Shown: piece by piece, positions 22,800 to 35,739 of the stretch
Numbering within the stretch: the stretch's first letter is position 1
Layout of the letters: each line of letters begins with the position of its first letter
Assembly: GCA_947650285.1 (NCBI GenBank)
Contig: CANTFL010001401.1
Coordinates: 186,001 to 250,000 of the forward strand
Source of the DNA: Hyaloperonospora brassicae
Lineage: Eukaryota; Oomycota; Peronosporomycetes; Peronosporales; Peronosporaceae
DNA: 64,000 nucleotides
Reading direction: 5' to 3'
Position numbers and translations under genes: made by a program
The notes under the pieces: generated by a model
Seen by the model: the letters and a program-made list of their open reading frames with translations, nothing else
Databases searched by the model: none
Told to the model about the DNA's origin: nothing

Positions 22800-25700
22800 A
22801 CTTTATTATCGTCAAGGCGGGCGGTTGTGCCCATAGCAAAAATGGGGTGCGCCTCTAACAAAAGTGGAATGCGGTTCTAGTTATGGCCCACAAATAATAT
22901 ACAAAACGCACTCGACTTATTATGTAGTACCCTTTTCAGCACCGAGAAGAGTTATCCATTTCGCGAGCGAGCATTTAGTTGTTTAATCAATAATTTAAAT
23001 CATTTCTTGTCCGCAGTTTGAGCTTTTCGAGCACAACTGGTTGATGTGGCCACAGTCTATTTCGCCTATTATAATGTATCAATAGTGATAAATTGTACAA
23101 CAATTTTATGTTGGTCTTCGTTATCCCTATTTGTAGCCCCGAATTTTGAGCTGCCCTTAGTTGGCAGTAAAATATTATACAATAATGTACTTGCTACAAT
23201 CTAACTTAGCTGATATTTATGCCATATAGAATATGATCGTTTCATGATAAATTACATGCAACACTTCACATACGTGTCACAAATATGTGGATAACTTATA
23301 TGGAGAGACAATAATATCACGCATGAAAAGAAAAATCAATATTACTGAGCTTATATTGCTACCGCAACTGATCCTTGATGCTCTAAGTTTGGCGGGGGGA
23401 AATTAAATGTAGACAGAAAAAAGACATCTGCATCTGCGTGGTTGCATATAGTGCTGATAGATAGGGTGACACGGACTCTCCCATCGCATATGCGGTTCTG
23501 AAGCATGAATGAATATTATTATTCTGATTGGTTTTATGAATGTTTAGATGATACCGTACGTAGGCGTTATGATACTTTCAAATTCGTGTATCGGGTAAAC
23601 GGATGAGGTAATATAAATGACTTAATGATGTCTGGCCACTTTTAGTGGCTATTGATGGAAAAGCGAAAGACTGTATAATTTGTTTTATGATTGTTACTTC
23701 CTTCATAATTTCTATTTTTACGAATGAATATCATTTATCCGTGTCAGATCAATATTTCGACTAATGCTTAAGTTGTAGCTTACGGAATAATGAGTATATC
23801 AATATACATGCTCGATTTGGATCGATAGTGACGATTTTATATCGCGTGTGTGAGACATGTCCTCTATTACATATATTGAATTACACTTGTATTTGCATTA
23901 TCCATCTGAACATATATATCTTACAACATCATCCCATGTAGCAATGTCGCATTCCAAAATACTCCGTTCGTTTGCTGCAATAAGGGCAATTTCGCGCGTA
24001 GTGGTTATCCCACAGCTCCATGACCTGCTTCTGTAACAACACCAATAATATGTCATGTCTATAGTAGGATTTTGCTCCTTTAAATCAGCCGAACATTTAA
24101 ATTCGGCAAGACAATTTATGATGCTTGAGCATCCCATCAACCTCATTAGAAATTTTTGAAATACCGCAAGTATTATATCGGTGGATCAAGGGATAAGCAC
24201 ATCTGATTTGGGTTGCGTCTTTATCCCCAACTAAGTGACATACATATTTAATAATGTTTATTAAGCTAAGAACATACATGGTACCTATCACATATATGTC
24301 GCCAGCTATTACACAATAGATAACAAATGCCATACTAAATTGGCTATGGCACACATATGATACGTTTAGACATCGGAAATAAATGTAGTTGTCGATATAT
24401 TTCCATACATGTATTGTAGATTTCCTTCAACTGATACTAAAAAACTACAATAACTTTTCTTTCAATTTATAAGGGTTAATTAAAACTTCTTGCATCACTC
24501 TTCTCCATTAATCACTTTTTTTAGGTCAGATAGCGCTTTAGATTATAATTATTAACCTGGCTTGGCATTCCATTTCATTGCTCTCCACGTTTTTCATGTA
24601 ACACACTTTCTAGTCAGTGTTGATATCGCTTATGCTTCACAAAAAAATCACTGCTGCCATTTTGGTATTGCCATATTGATCAAGACGTATCTATCTTACA
24701 GAAAACATTACTGGTAAAGCTTTACAATTATAGATTTCGCAATTATATGATTCAATTTAACATCTCAGCGAGTAAGTGCAGGTAAATGTATGAGGTTATT
24801 CGAAAATTCATTGATTGCACTATTATCTCGATTAGTACATGACGCTCCGTGCATCAGCAAATTACTGTTACAATATATCAATTCGCATTACCTTTATCAG
24901 GATCAGTAAGTACACGTCTTTATCAATATTAATACCGACTCGGCGTTTGTGCATAATTTGATTAAAGAACAATTTCAAGCCATTATGTCCTTTATTATTT
25001 ATTACCGGACTCTCTTTCATTCTTTTTCTTTTTGTATACTTATCTATTTCATATAATTTGCTACTAAAATGTTCAATAAATACGAAATATCATCACCAGA
25101 TAATTTTGCAAAATGCTTCTTATCCCATTTATGCATCAAATTTGCGCACCTTCACATTTTTATGCGCTGAATATCGTTTGGTTCCGTGTGATAAGTTCAA
25201 CTCATGCATGTGGCAAATACATACTAAACTTTTATTAACTCTCTAGTATTAATGTGGCTTAACGAAAACTTTTTGCAGCATACGTATTGTTTACCTCGAA
25301 ATGATCTTTTTCGTGTCTTTCAAAACAAACACTTTCACTATAAATATGTACTCAATTGATGACATATTCATCATATTTTAAGCTCTCAAACCTTATATTA
25401 AAAATATTCTTAGCAAAGAAAGTAGTTCATCCGCCTCACCCATTTATGGTTGGTATTGTATATTAATCGATTCAACATTAGTTTAAATCGAATATGGACG
25501 TGGGCGACGGCTGTTTACCAGGTAGCGTAAGCACGTATTTGTGGTTTTAATAGCTAAAATATTATCGATAGAGGTAATAAGCGCCAAAATCAATTTTTAA
25601 ATCTTAAACACAATGTAGCTCATCATACGTAGGTTTGATCTACTTCACTGCAATCAAATTTGCACCAAGTTTATTTCACTATAAATTTGTAATGGGAACG

Positions 25701-26035
25701 GAAGTCGGACTTTAAACGAAAAAATGATACATTCAGATTATTCTGAGCGATACAGTTGTCGGATAAAGCACCAAGGATATATAGCTAGTTGCATTTACAC
25801 TCACAGAGCTTGTTCGAAATCACACAAAATAAATATTATATTTTCTATCAAAAGTATGATAGTTTAATTCAACGTGTTAGTCGGCGACAAGACAAGACAT
25901 GTGAATTATCGTAATCATTGCATGCAATTTTGTGTAAAAATGACACAAATGATGGCTACTGACAACCATACAATATTTATATTACTTGTGAAACGTTTTA
26001 ACACAACATAACGTATAGATCTGCTTGCTTGTAGC
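22800..26035. other. AT-rich interval without recognisable gene
   Basis: Only short frames (85 codons or fewer) with random composition are seen on both strands. No repeat partner or RNA gene was noticed. Confidence 0.5.
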
Positions 26036-26040
26036 GTTAA
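26036..26040. repeat. Target-site duplication (left) of solo LTR copy 1
   Basis: GTTAA at 26036-26040 is repeated exactly at 26434-26438 on the other side of the element. Confidence 0.85.
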
Positions 26041-26433
26041 TGTAACGGAACACACCCTTGCGTGAACTTAATGCAAGGGTTTTGGGTGCCCCGACAGACG
26101 TACACGAGGCGAACGAGGAAGCGTAGGATAAGGAGAAAGTAAAACAGTTGTATTAATATAATTAAGTCTTTTTGCTACTGTCTCTTTGTTTAACCTGACT
26201 TTATTTTGCTAATCTAACTGAATGTATGACGACGTCTACTCACCACTCATTGCGCGCGTCCTGCGGCGATTGGTGGGTTGATATCATCACGATATCAACC
26301 AATGAGCAGACCCTTTGGTCGCTTCACCAATACCACCATTATCAAGGATATTGTTCAAAGAATATTCACTTAATATTTTTTGTTCTCACTTTCTTTAAAG
26401 TGACATTTCCATGTAACGGGCTGCCCCGTTACA
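26041..26433. mobile_element. Solo LTR-like element, copy 1 (393 bp)
   Basis: The element starts TGTAACGGAACA and ends TGCCCCGTTACA, a TG...CA-type pair of 12-bp inverted ends with two mismatches. It is flanked by a perfect 5-bp target duplication GTTAA (26036-26040 and 26434-26438). A second copy in the same orientation lies at 50174-50570. The size, TG/CA ends and 5-bp duplication fit a solo LTR left by recombination of an LTR retrotransposon. The interior keeps two hairpin-forming repeats. Confidence 0.85.
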
Positions 26434-26438
26434 GTTAA

Positions 26439-28805
26439 GCTTATATTTCATATAATATCTAATGTGTCATGAGGATAGACAGCGCATGACGTATGTGCAG
26501 TATATACTTGCTTACTCCTGTAAGGTGTTCTCGGTTTTAATAATAGACATGGATGTGTAGGCGTACTATGAATTTGAGATCATAAGCATAATGAAGAATT
26601 GTGATCTACGTTTCTATCAGTGTAGCTTCGTTTCGTATAACTAACCCTTGGGTCAGGACGACAAGTAAAAATTTAGTCGTGGTCTGAGGTGCAAATTATA
26701 TGTACGAGTAGTCTTACATACCGTGAGTAATGAAGGATTTTATAATCGTATAGCTCGGGAAATTGGGATATATCGCAGCAAAGAGAATCGGCAATAACTT
26801 TAACCGACTTTGCTTCCCTACCCTTCATACTTGTTATGATAAAACACCACAAGTTCTTCATACGGTATTCTGTACAATGCCATGCTGATATCGCCCAACA
26901 ATAGGTGTCATTTGTACGCCCTATATAGCTCAGGTGATGGTGCTCGTGGACAGTTGTAGCCCACGCACTTTACATGACCCTATAGACCATGTGAATGAAA
27001 TATAGTGGTAAAGAGATGATATTATCTCTTTCGTGCTGCCGTGGATCAGTGAAGCGAAGAATGCGGATGCTATACAATTATTAGAATATTATTTCGGCCC
27101 GTACGATTCTCGAAATTACCTGTAGATCGCTCATATATAATAAATATATATATATATATAACGCTACTAAACGCATAAATATAGTTTAAATTGCCAAAAA
27201 ATGCCATGATAAAGGCATAAAGCATATATGCGCGAGTTTACAATCATATGATGTGTAGGAGTCAAATATAAACAATGCAGCAGTTACCAAATCGGAGACG
27301 TGCGTAAGCTAATACACACCATCCTCTGAATTTGGAAAAGTTACGATTTTGGTTGGGAGGCCCGATCACCATCGATAATACTGAGATTATATACAACCTT
27401 GAATGGCTTCAAACCCATTTTTCCTCTTAGTCGAAATGCAGCTGTCATAAGGAACCTAATGAAAGCTATCACGATTTACATTCTATAAAAATAATTTGGC
27501 TGAAAGCGGTGATAAATTTTAACAAGAAGAATCACTAAAAAACGACGAGAATGACTCGTCCTGCTCCTCGACGTCGATGTAGGACCGATACATATCAAGC
27601 ACACAGTTTATTTTTTTATGATTATAGTAGAAGCAGAATCTAAAATTTCACATGTCGATGGGTTGTATCCTTCATCTGGGGGTCTCACCTTATTTGCATT
27701 AGTCCACATTGGATTTCTGAGCATAGGAACGAAAAGAACGGGTGAGGAATTTATACCTTGTAAAATTGGGAATTATTATGAACTATTGTCTTAGTTATAT
27801 GTATTCCAGCTTCGAATATGTGACATCAGCCCGCTGTGGTACGAAAACGATTGATAGCTTGCAAATATACATATAAGAGGGTCATCTTTTGTATATGATA
27901 AGCAGTCCATAACCAAAATCGATTGCGAGGGACAACATACATAGCTACTGGACTTGCTGTCAAGCTCAAATATGACATCGGCCAATACACTTGTCTTCGT
28001 TTTATAAGCTGTAAAACAATAATTTTGAAAGCGTGCAATCTTGATAGCAACCAAAACAAAAGCAAATACCGACGTCAACACTTAAATAAAGTATAGATCA
28101 TCCCAGTTTGTTGAGTATGGCTGTATTAGATCTTCCCGCATCAACCTACACGAAAATCATCCAATATAATGATTAATCGCCACATCTATATTGCTCATTC
28201 GCATTAGTCAAATGAGGACCGCATCGGTATACATCCATTTCAACACGTAGCTGTTTGAAACCCTTAGGTCGTAGCAAGGCTACTTTATAGTTGCTTTACT
28301 ATAAAATCGAGTAACTATATACATCAGGTGTCGCTTCATACACTTCATACCTTGGTATTTTCATCGTATTGGCTAAAATTTGAACATACACTATAGATTT
28401 ATAGCTTATAAGATGCTGAGGAATATATTTGGTTGCTGTGACTCTGCTTTTACCGACAATTCGCTTGCGCGCATTTTTAAAAGGTATGCGCGCAAACAAA
28501 TCGTCATTCTAGCTTCTTTCAGAGACACAAACGTCGGAGTTTTAGAAAAATTGCGAGAAATAAATTTTTATGTAGTATGAAGTCTTGCTTATGAATATTA
28601 TACACGATTTTTAAGGCAATGACTACGTAAATGAATATTAATTACACACCCTTCCAACGAAGATATCATATCTTAAACTGTCAAAGAAAGTTAAAGCTTA
28701 GCTAATGACATTTACACACGGGAAAGAAGTTTTACTGTCTCAAGAACACGAAAGTTACTCTTGCTGCATGATCATAAAAAAATAGGGAAAAAAATTACCG
28801 GTCTA
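26439..28805. other. AT-rich interval without recognisable gene
   Basis: It contains a (TA)n microsatellite at about 27140-27162 and otherwise only short random frames. No repeat partner was noticed. Confidence 0.5.
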
Positions 28806-29762
28806 ATCACGAAAATAATAACCATTCCCTAGTTAATCACGAAAACAGAAATGCCGCGCGTCTTACAGAACTCTAGTTAATGTAGCACATATAAATCTAC
28901 ACCTCCCCCGGCCGTGACCAACACCATCCCTGTTTGGGAAGTCATGGAGAGAGTTCTACCGCGGATTTGCTGCGCTTGCAGCCACCAGTTGAGGGCGCAG
29001 ACGCGAGATATGAGGACGTAAACACGTCTTCGTATCATCAGTCGCGACCGTAAACACAGTCAATTGGTGCCAATGTTGTTGATACTGATTTTATTGCTTT
29101 CGTTAATGTTGTTGAAGTTGCTTTATTTATGTTGCTGCTGATGTTGCTGCTGTGTTGCTGCTGCTTGTGTTGTTATAGGGTGTGTCGTTGCTGTTGTTGT
29201 TGCTCTGTTGATGATGCTACTGCTGTTGCTACTTCTGTTGTTGTAGGCGCTGCGGTTGATGTTGTTGTTCTTATTGATGTTGATGTTACTGCTGTTACTG
29301 CTGTTGTTGTTGTTGTAGATGCTGTGGTTGCTATTGTTGTTGCTATTGTCGATATTGCTGGTGCTGTTGCAGCTGCAAGATTCGGTCGTTCCAGCCGATA
29401 AGGCGCGTGCACGAACTCCCGCACCACACGCGTGCTGGTACTCAATGAATGACAGTGTACGTGTGTGCGTGGGTGTAGCTAGAATAAGACGAGTATGGTG
29501 CTGCTCCGACCGAGCTGCGTTTATAACTCATAATACATTGAATTATACCGATCAAAATCCAAGCAACTTGCACTCTGAATTACCAGCACCTACTGTGAGG
29601 GGTTGAGTAGGTTGCATCGTGCTCATAAAAATTGCGCTGAGAATCACCACAACCAGAAACAGAACTAATATAGATGTGCTGTGTTAAGTATTTTAAGACA
29701 TGGGCATTTTATATTTTTCAATTATCTGGGGCATTTTTTATTTTCGTGATTGAATGGGGCGC
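28806..29762 (-). mobile_element. TIR element with GGGGCATTTTT ends, copy 2 (inverted)
   Basis: This is the reverse-complement copy of the element at 15283-16240. Its right end (about 29702-29762) keeps the GGGGCATTTTT subunits, while the left end (28806-28865) is more decayed, with GAAATGCCGCGCGTC in place of the usual repeat. The 148-bp module and the GTT/GTTGCT-rich tract are present. Several insertions and deletions in the trinucleotide tract show it is not a very recent duplicate. Confidence 0.65.
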
Positions 29763-32700
29763 TTTTTTTTGCCATATAATCAATTTGGGCTTTGTTAAAG
29801 TCGCATTACTAAAATGTCGACCTTCGATTTTGTAAAAGTATGCCGAAATAATACAAGATAGAAGAGCCGAGTGAAGCATGACCAACAATTTAAGCTCACT
29901 TGTAAAATTGATTTCGATCGATTATACAAATGTACTATCGATTACGAAAGGAAAGCTATAGTGTTTAATTCACCCACTAGCGAAACGTTAATGCGTTTAT
30001 ACTAAAAATTTGACTGAAGAATAAGTAGTGTAGGGACAAAACTTGAGCGGGAAGAATATGATGTGTTATAATGTACGACCATCGATCACGTGACTTAGTT
30101 TCGAGAAATCTTATAACCGCACGATGATTGCGCTTTCTATAAGAAATTGAAACTATCAAAGCATTACCTGTTCTTGAACAGGGATCGAGAGAACCTCACA
30201 AAGTCTCAACCTGTTTTCTGATCACACTCTTCCAAGTCAAGTTCGACAACGTTTTGCCTGCATACGATTAATTTGAATCTGGCCTCCCATACAAGTCTAG
30301 TGACAATCGTCTACAAAGAACGGAGGATATTGTGAAGATCCAAAACTTTATGTAAAGTTTGACGAGATAAAGCATTGATCACAATAAATTAATGGTGTTA
30401 TACAAACGCCCGAATCGCATATACGCCTGCGCGGTATATTTACAAACTTCCAGTGTCTACGCTGCTTAAATGAGAACTGAGCGTATGGTATCGCACTATT
30501 TTAGCACGTTCTTTTCTTTTTCAGACACCAATATAGCTACAAGAAGTATTATGACTTGCTGGTCCAGCGGAATCATCATCGCATCAGGAATGCCTGTCGC
30601 TGAGATTCCCTGTTCCACAGATATCGTGATGTAATAGATTTATGAACATAACAATATCGATAATTTATTTATTAATATTTCCGCTCAGCAATTTCTTCGT
30701 CGTGATTATCAGTCCGGATGAACTGTTGAAGCCAATTTATCTGCATTGAGTGATCTTCTCGGCCGTGAGATTTATTGGCTTGGTTATCCAGTGTCATCAA
30801 TGGCTTAGACTCTATGCATTATGGATGCGGATTGGGCTGGTGTGCAAAACGAGTTATTACATGTATATATGTATATGATAATGCTTAAACGTCTGCGCCA
30901 ATCTCTATTTTGTCAATTTCCACGGAAATACAGATGCAAAATATTGATGTTGGGTTTAGCCTACTGTAAACGTCGCATAACCGCACGTTCTTGGTGCTCT
31001 TTGTTCGCTGATATTAAAGTATCTCCCACACAGACTTTGACGGACTTAACTGACATAAAATGTATATCGAAGCCGCTTTTCGATTTTTTTGTCAACAAGA
31101 TATTCTCCGACACTTTTCTGCAATATCGAACCGGTCACGATGTTAATTGAGAAATGGTATCAACAATTATCCGATGAATATCGATGTGGAACGCCACCGA
31201 AGTATTGGCTTCGCCTGTACTAATCTATAGAATTTTTTTGCCATCTCAATCTGTAATAACGCCAAAATTGGCGTCAATACAATGGCCAATATCATGAATT
31301 CGTGAAGCAACGTAAGTACCCAAAGCCTGAGAACTCATAATGATTGAGGATTAGCTGGGGATAAAATGATCCTTTTCCAATTTTGACGCATCTAGAAGCC
31401 GCTTGCAGGGTACATTTGTGACGAAAAATACTTCGCATATAGTGCTGAGGTTTTATTAGGTAGAATTGTATGCCATAAGAGGTTCTGTGGCTGTCGCTGT
31501 CGAAGCATTATGTACAATGAAACATTTGGTGGATTCATAGTATAGTATAGATTACTGAACGCAGTTTGCTTTTCGCCTTTAGATTGACAAAGTCGTAGAG
31601 CAGATTTTGCGATAAAGAATATCAGCTCATATGCCTCTAACTTGTAATAGCCGCAATTATGTGGTTTCGACTTTGGAACTGCACCTATCAGGCGAAGAGC
31701 AACAATATATATTGTTTAGTTCCACGGGTATGTGATGATAGGAACGGTCATCATTAGATATTGTTATGCAACACGTACCCAGTCATTTTACATCGCTGAG
31801 CATTAATTTTATCGGCACGATGTGTGATTTTAGAAGCGCTCAAGTAGATCTTAGTGTGCCGCTAGCTTCCTAGGAGCAGTTCACTTACGTGTGACAACCT
31901 ATTCTATCAATAATTGTCCTGCGACTCATAAAGCCTATCACGAATGCTAGGAGGCTAACATACTCAGCAATGGTATATCCTACAATATGAAATGATCATA
32001 AACCGTTGGAGAGCATCTTACATGATAACGACTCTTGATATTTTCGCACTTCGAACCTCTTAGTATATACCCAGCCCTGCAATCTTATTAGCAGCACCTT
32101 TATTCAGTAATGAGTTTGGCACTTAAATGCGGTCAATACTTTATTCATATGATTTAAAGGATGATATGTATCACTCAAACTCTAATATCGCTCTCAAAGA
32201 TTGATACTTTGAATTTTGTAACACCTCGAATCGTCTGTGACTCATAGACAGGTGGTATCATTTATCTTGTGATGTAAACGCAACTTAGAGGTTCAATAAT
32301 GTAAAACCTATATTAGAAAAAAGGGACTTGTCGGTTCATATTATAAACACAAATAATATAGGGCATGAAAGTAACTATGTCCACATTAATGTTGCAGCCA
32401 CAATTCGGATGTTTGGTACTCGTGGTGTAATAATTGTATCTCTTATTAGTGCAAGTAATGGACTGAAAGAGGACTCTTGTCATCCACTCCTATACATGTT
32501 ATTACGTTTTACTCCTCGCCGGAGTAATTCCAAAAATTTGAGTACATTTATGGGCTTTACCATCGTTTTATGAATTAAATCAACATTTCCTCTTTATATT
32601 CTTAAAAAACGATGTGCTTGGTCTCGACAAATTTGTAATGACCTTGTGCCGCTCTTTGTAGTGTATGTTAACCTGTGAGCTTATTAAGGCTTAGTATGAA

Positions 32701-33636
32701 ACATATGTTTTAAAATAGCAAACTCTCCGAGTCGTTGATCGATATAAGCTGCAGCAAAATTATTTTTTCGTAGTTAATGGAATATATGACTCGGCTTCTT
32801 GTCTTTGAGCTAAGTGGCTATTTGAGGCAAAGACTTCCTTTTGAACTACCATACTAGGTCCACTTCATGTGGAGAAAGTTTATAATATCATTTATAAGGT
32901 AGATTGGAAATGTGGTGACGAGACCCGGTGTGTTCCAAAACCGCGTTTAACATGAATTTATGTACAAGTTAATGATTTTTGCTTTGCCCGTCAATGTTAT
33001 TACCACTTCATTAAGCAGCTCGTGGGACATCGACTACAAGAGATAGTGAGAAAATACCGATGTAAGGAAGACAGAGTGGCAGGTTATCCGACTTAGACTG
33101 AAGACACAGTATGCACATCTACATGTCGATAAATTTGACTAGTTCATACATAACATCAAAGTGGCTTCTCTATACGCGAAACATAGACTGATTATCAATT
33201 TTACATGACCTGTTGTCATGAATGTACAAAGAAATCGAAACTAAACGTTTGCTTGAGTACCGCAAACCTAGGACTTTTAGAGATATCTCTTCGTATGGCA
33301 TTTCTAATTTGTCGGGAGTACATCCGATCAACAGATGATCGCCACTAAGTACCCGTGTGACAGACTCAGAAGCATCTATATATATTGAACCTTAATTTAG
33401 CCTTTTACGAACCCTCACCACGAACAGTATAAGAGTACTGAATGGCTGTGTTGGTGGTCATTATATCTAAGGACAATAACCATTGACAACATATGCCGAT
33501 ACATTGTTCTGCGTTGATAAAGCTTTCTACTAGGTAACAACCAATCTTTTCGACACGTTCATTTATTTGTATAAAACGCTTCAGATCTAGATCTACTTTT
33601 AATCTAAAAAAGACAGTCATTTCTTCTCTGGCTCAG
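29763..33636. other. AT-rich interval without recognisable gene
   Basis: The longest frame (30821-31150 plus, 109 codons) has an ATG but no recognisable domain beyond a chance DADWAG string. No RNA gene is seen. The interval ends where inner arm A begins. Confidence 0.5.
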
Positions 33637-34157
33637 TCGGTCAGGCGAGAGACTGTCTGCGCTAATGTGCACCGAGACGTCTTGACGGCGCCTGTCTTCG
33701 CACCTGTGTCGGATCGCAACGCGTTGCCCGCCTGTCAGTTGTTCCGACCACGTCAGCTCATTTGCACCCTCCGTGAACTCTCTTGTCCACCTCTGTCTCT
33801 GTCTCTCTCTGCCTCTCTCTCTCTCCCTATCGCTATATCGCTGTCTGCGAGAAACTCTCTGCGAGAAACTCTCTGCAGCGCAACAAGAGCTCTTTGCACT
33901 CGGCAGCGATGGGCGACCGTGGCTTCGACTGTACGCCCGTATGTATCTGTCGCGCGTGCGCGTAGAGCAAATGTTCCGATAGAATGCGACCCGTTCGCCG
34001 AACGTCTGTTGACTCGATTGGCAGTAGTTGTGGCATTGGATTCATAGTTATCTAACATGCAGCGAGAGGATGGGGCAGTAGTGGTACACGAGAGGGAGCG
34101 ACGTCGCACGCGGTAGTGGGGGGGGACATAGAGGGAACGCAGCGGCTGTTGTCGTCG

Positions 34158-34811
34158 CTACTCGAAGGCGGCCATGCAGTCCCGCGGCAGCCGTGCAAAG
34201 ACGCGACCGGCTTCTGTGAGCGCAATAGCAGAGCCCTTGCAACAGCTGCCACTGCTCTGCGTAGTCGTTCGGACCGTGACGGCGGTCTCATCTTCGGAAG
34301 CGGTCGTTGAACTAGAGACTGACGGGGAGCGACTGCGGCCCGAAGGCGAGCGACCGGCTTTGGCTTGCTCCAGCGCCCGCTCCTGGCGGATGCGCTGGGC
34401 GTCTTCGCGCGAGACGGCCGACCAGTTGATGGCGTGTTTCTTGGACTTCATGAGGCGGTAGGGCCAGACGATGCCGAGGCGTCGGCAGTTGCGCTTGATG
34501 GTGACTGTGGCAACGCCGAGCTGCTGGGCGGCTTCGCGTTGCGACATGTGAAAGTACTGCGCCATCTCTTCCGTGGTGAAGTCAAAGACGACGCGGCTCT
34601 TGCGGATCTTCTTGTTGGGACTGGCGCCGGGCGGGGCGTGCGTCTTGGCCGGCGCCATCGTCGGCGAGGCCAACTGCAGCGGCGACAGCGCGGGCGACGC
34701 GAGGAACGTGTTGACGGTCGGCAGCTGGCGGAACGACGTCGCGCGACCGCAGTGCAGCGGATGTGCGACGCTGAACGTGCTGCAGGCTGAGAGGGGCATA
34801 CTGCTCATCAT
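34158..34811 (-). CDS. RWP-RK domain putative transcription factor (copy A)
   Basis: This is a 217-residue protein from the ATG at 34811. Residues 76-124 form the RWP-RK DNA-binding domain: FTTEEMAQYFHMSQREAA, then GVATVTIKRNCRRLGI, then the signature region VWPYRLMKS (115-123), in which V replaces the usual first Arg. A basic run KKIRKSR (67-73) lies just before it and is probably a nuclear localisation signal. The C-terminal third is Ser/Arg- and Ser/Thr-rich (153-190). The first 60 residues are Pro/Ser-rich and disordered-looking. The family are sequence-specific regulators, best known in plants and green algae and expanded in oomycetes. The protein is identical to copy B. A TCATTCG initiator-like site lies 142 bp upstream. 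Target genes cannot be inferred. Confidence 0.88.
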   Translation of the reverse strand: MMSSMPLSACSTFSVAHPLHCGRATSFRQLPTVNTFLASPALSPLQLASPTMAPAKTHAPPGASPNKKIRKSRVVFDFTTEEMAQYFHMSQREAAQQLGVATVTIKRNCRRLGIVWPYRLMKSKKHAINWSAVSREDAQRIRQERALEQAKAGRSPSGRSRSPSVSSSTTASEDETAVTVRTTTQSSGSCCKGSAIALTEAGRVFARLPRDCMAAFE

Positions 34812-34952
34812 TGCGAGGCGGTGTGTAGATGGAGAGACGTGGGGAGACGTGGCGGACGGAAGAAGGATGGACGGACGGACGGACAGTCAGGTAGATAGTC
34901 AGACAGTCAGACGGCGTTCGCGGCGTTGCGTTCGTAGTAGACGGCAAGTCGG

Positions 34953-34959
34953 CGAATGA
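34953..34959 (-). promoter_or_regulatory. Initiator-like element upstream of RWP-RK copy A
   Basis: On the minus strand TCATTCG matches the pyrimidine-rich TCA(T/C)T(T/C)-type initiator described for oomycete promoters. It lies about 142 bp before the ATG, and the same site occurs at 40132-40138 upstream of copy B. The match is short, so the call is tentative. Confidence 0.4.
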
Positions 34960-35647
34960 CTTGTTCCGACCGACACACGTGTATCGGCTTTTGCTGTCGC
35001 GGGCCACGAGCGGCCAAAGGTCAGAGCGCGTTCCGGACGCGCGACGCCCGCAGGAGGGCGTACTGCAGCAACGCGCGCGCGACTGACGCCAAGCGGTCTA
35101 TTGGATACTTTTCCCTCGCCATCGCCTGTCGCGTGGCCGCGTCTTAGTCTGCAGACGCGACGCCCGCGGGCCTTGGCCGCTCGGGTGGGCTGTACCGCCT
35201 CTGAACACCGCCACTGGCGATAAATGAGCCCTGTCACGCGGGACTTGACCCCTTGACGGCAGAGCGCCGTCCACCGTCAAAGATCGCTGACGTTTCGTCC
35301 CGCCTCTGGCCGCGCCCGCTGCGACGCGCGACGGCCCGAGCAGCCATCAGGAGCACTGGGCGAGCGTACGGCCCTCGCGACTGCAAGACAGACACGCCGA
35401 AAACGGAACTGGCCACACGGTCGGTTTGTAACTGCTGCTGCTGCTGCCGTAACAGCGCGACCGGTCCGCACTCGCTGTCGTCGCCGCCCTTGTGATGCAG
35501 GCAGGCAGGCAGGACAGAGCGTGTGCGTGCAGAAAAAAACCCATCGCTGCCACTGGCGGGAGACGCCGGGCCATGTGGTGTGTCGGCTCGCGCTTGGCAA
35601 GCGACTCGACTTTTCGCCTTCCGCTCGCTAGTCGACTAGAAAGCACG
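34960..35647. other. GC-rich 5' region of RWP-RK copy A
   Basis: Open frames in this stretch occur on both strands because the sequence is GC-rich. None has a start, domain or splice logic that convinces me. It probably holds promoter and 5' untranslated sequence. A (GGAC)n-like run lies just before, at about 34866-34890. Confidence 0.4.
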
Positions 35648-35648
35648 C

Positions 35649-35739
35649 AACCAGAAAGAATGGCAACCAGAAAGAATGGCAACCAGAAAGAATGGCAACC
35701 AGAAAGAATGGCAACCAGAAAGAATGGCAACCAGAACAG
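35649..35739 (+). repeat. 16-bp tandem repeat, five full units (inner arm A)
   Basis: The unit CCAGAAAGAATGGCAA is repeated five times exactly from 35651, then partly. The matching array in arm B (39370-39444) has four units on the other strand. The array also opens a frame across 35492-36001, which I do not regard as a gene. Confidence 0.95.

Noticed and set aside
30821..31150. Copia RNase H-like DADWAG string in a 109-codon frame
   Set aside because: None of the other expected RNase H motifs follow, so the string is probably chance.
33627..33665. tRNA-like D-arm string GGCTCAGTCGGTCAGGCGAG
   Set aside because: No T-loop (GGTTCGAATCC type) or acceptor stem follows within 90 bp, and arm B does not keep the string.
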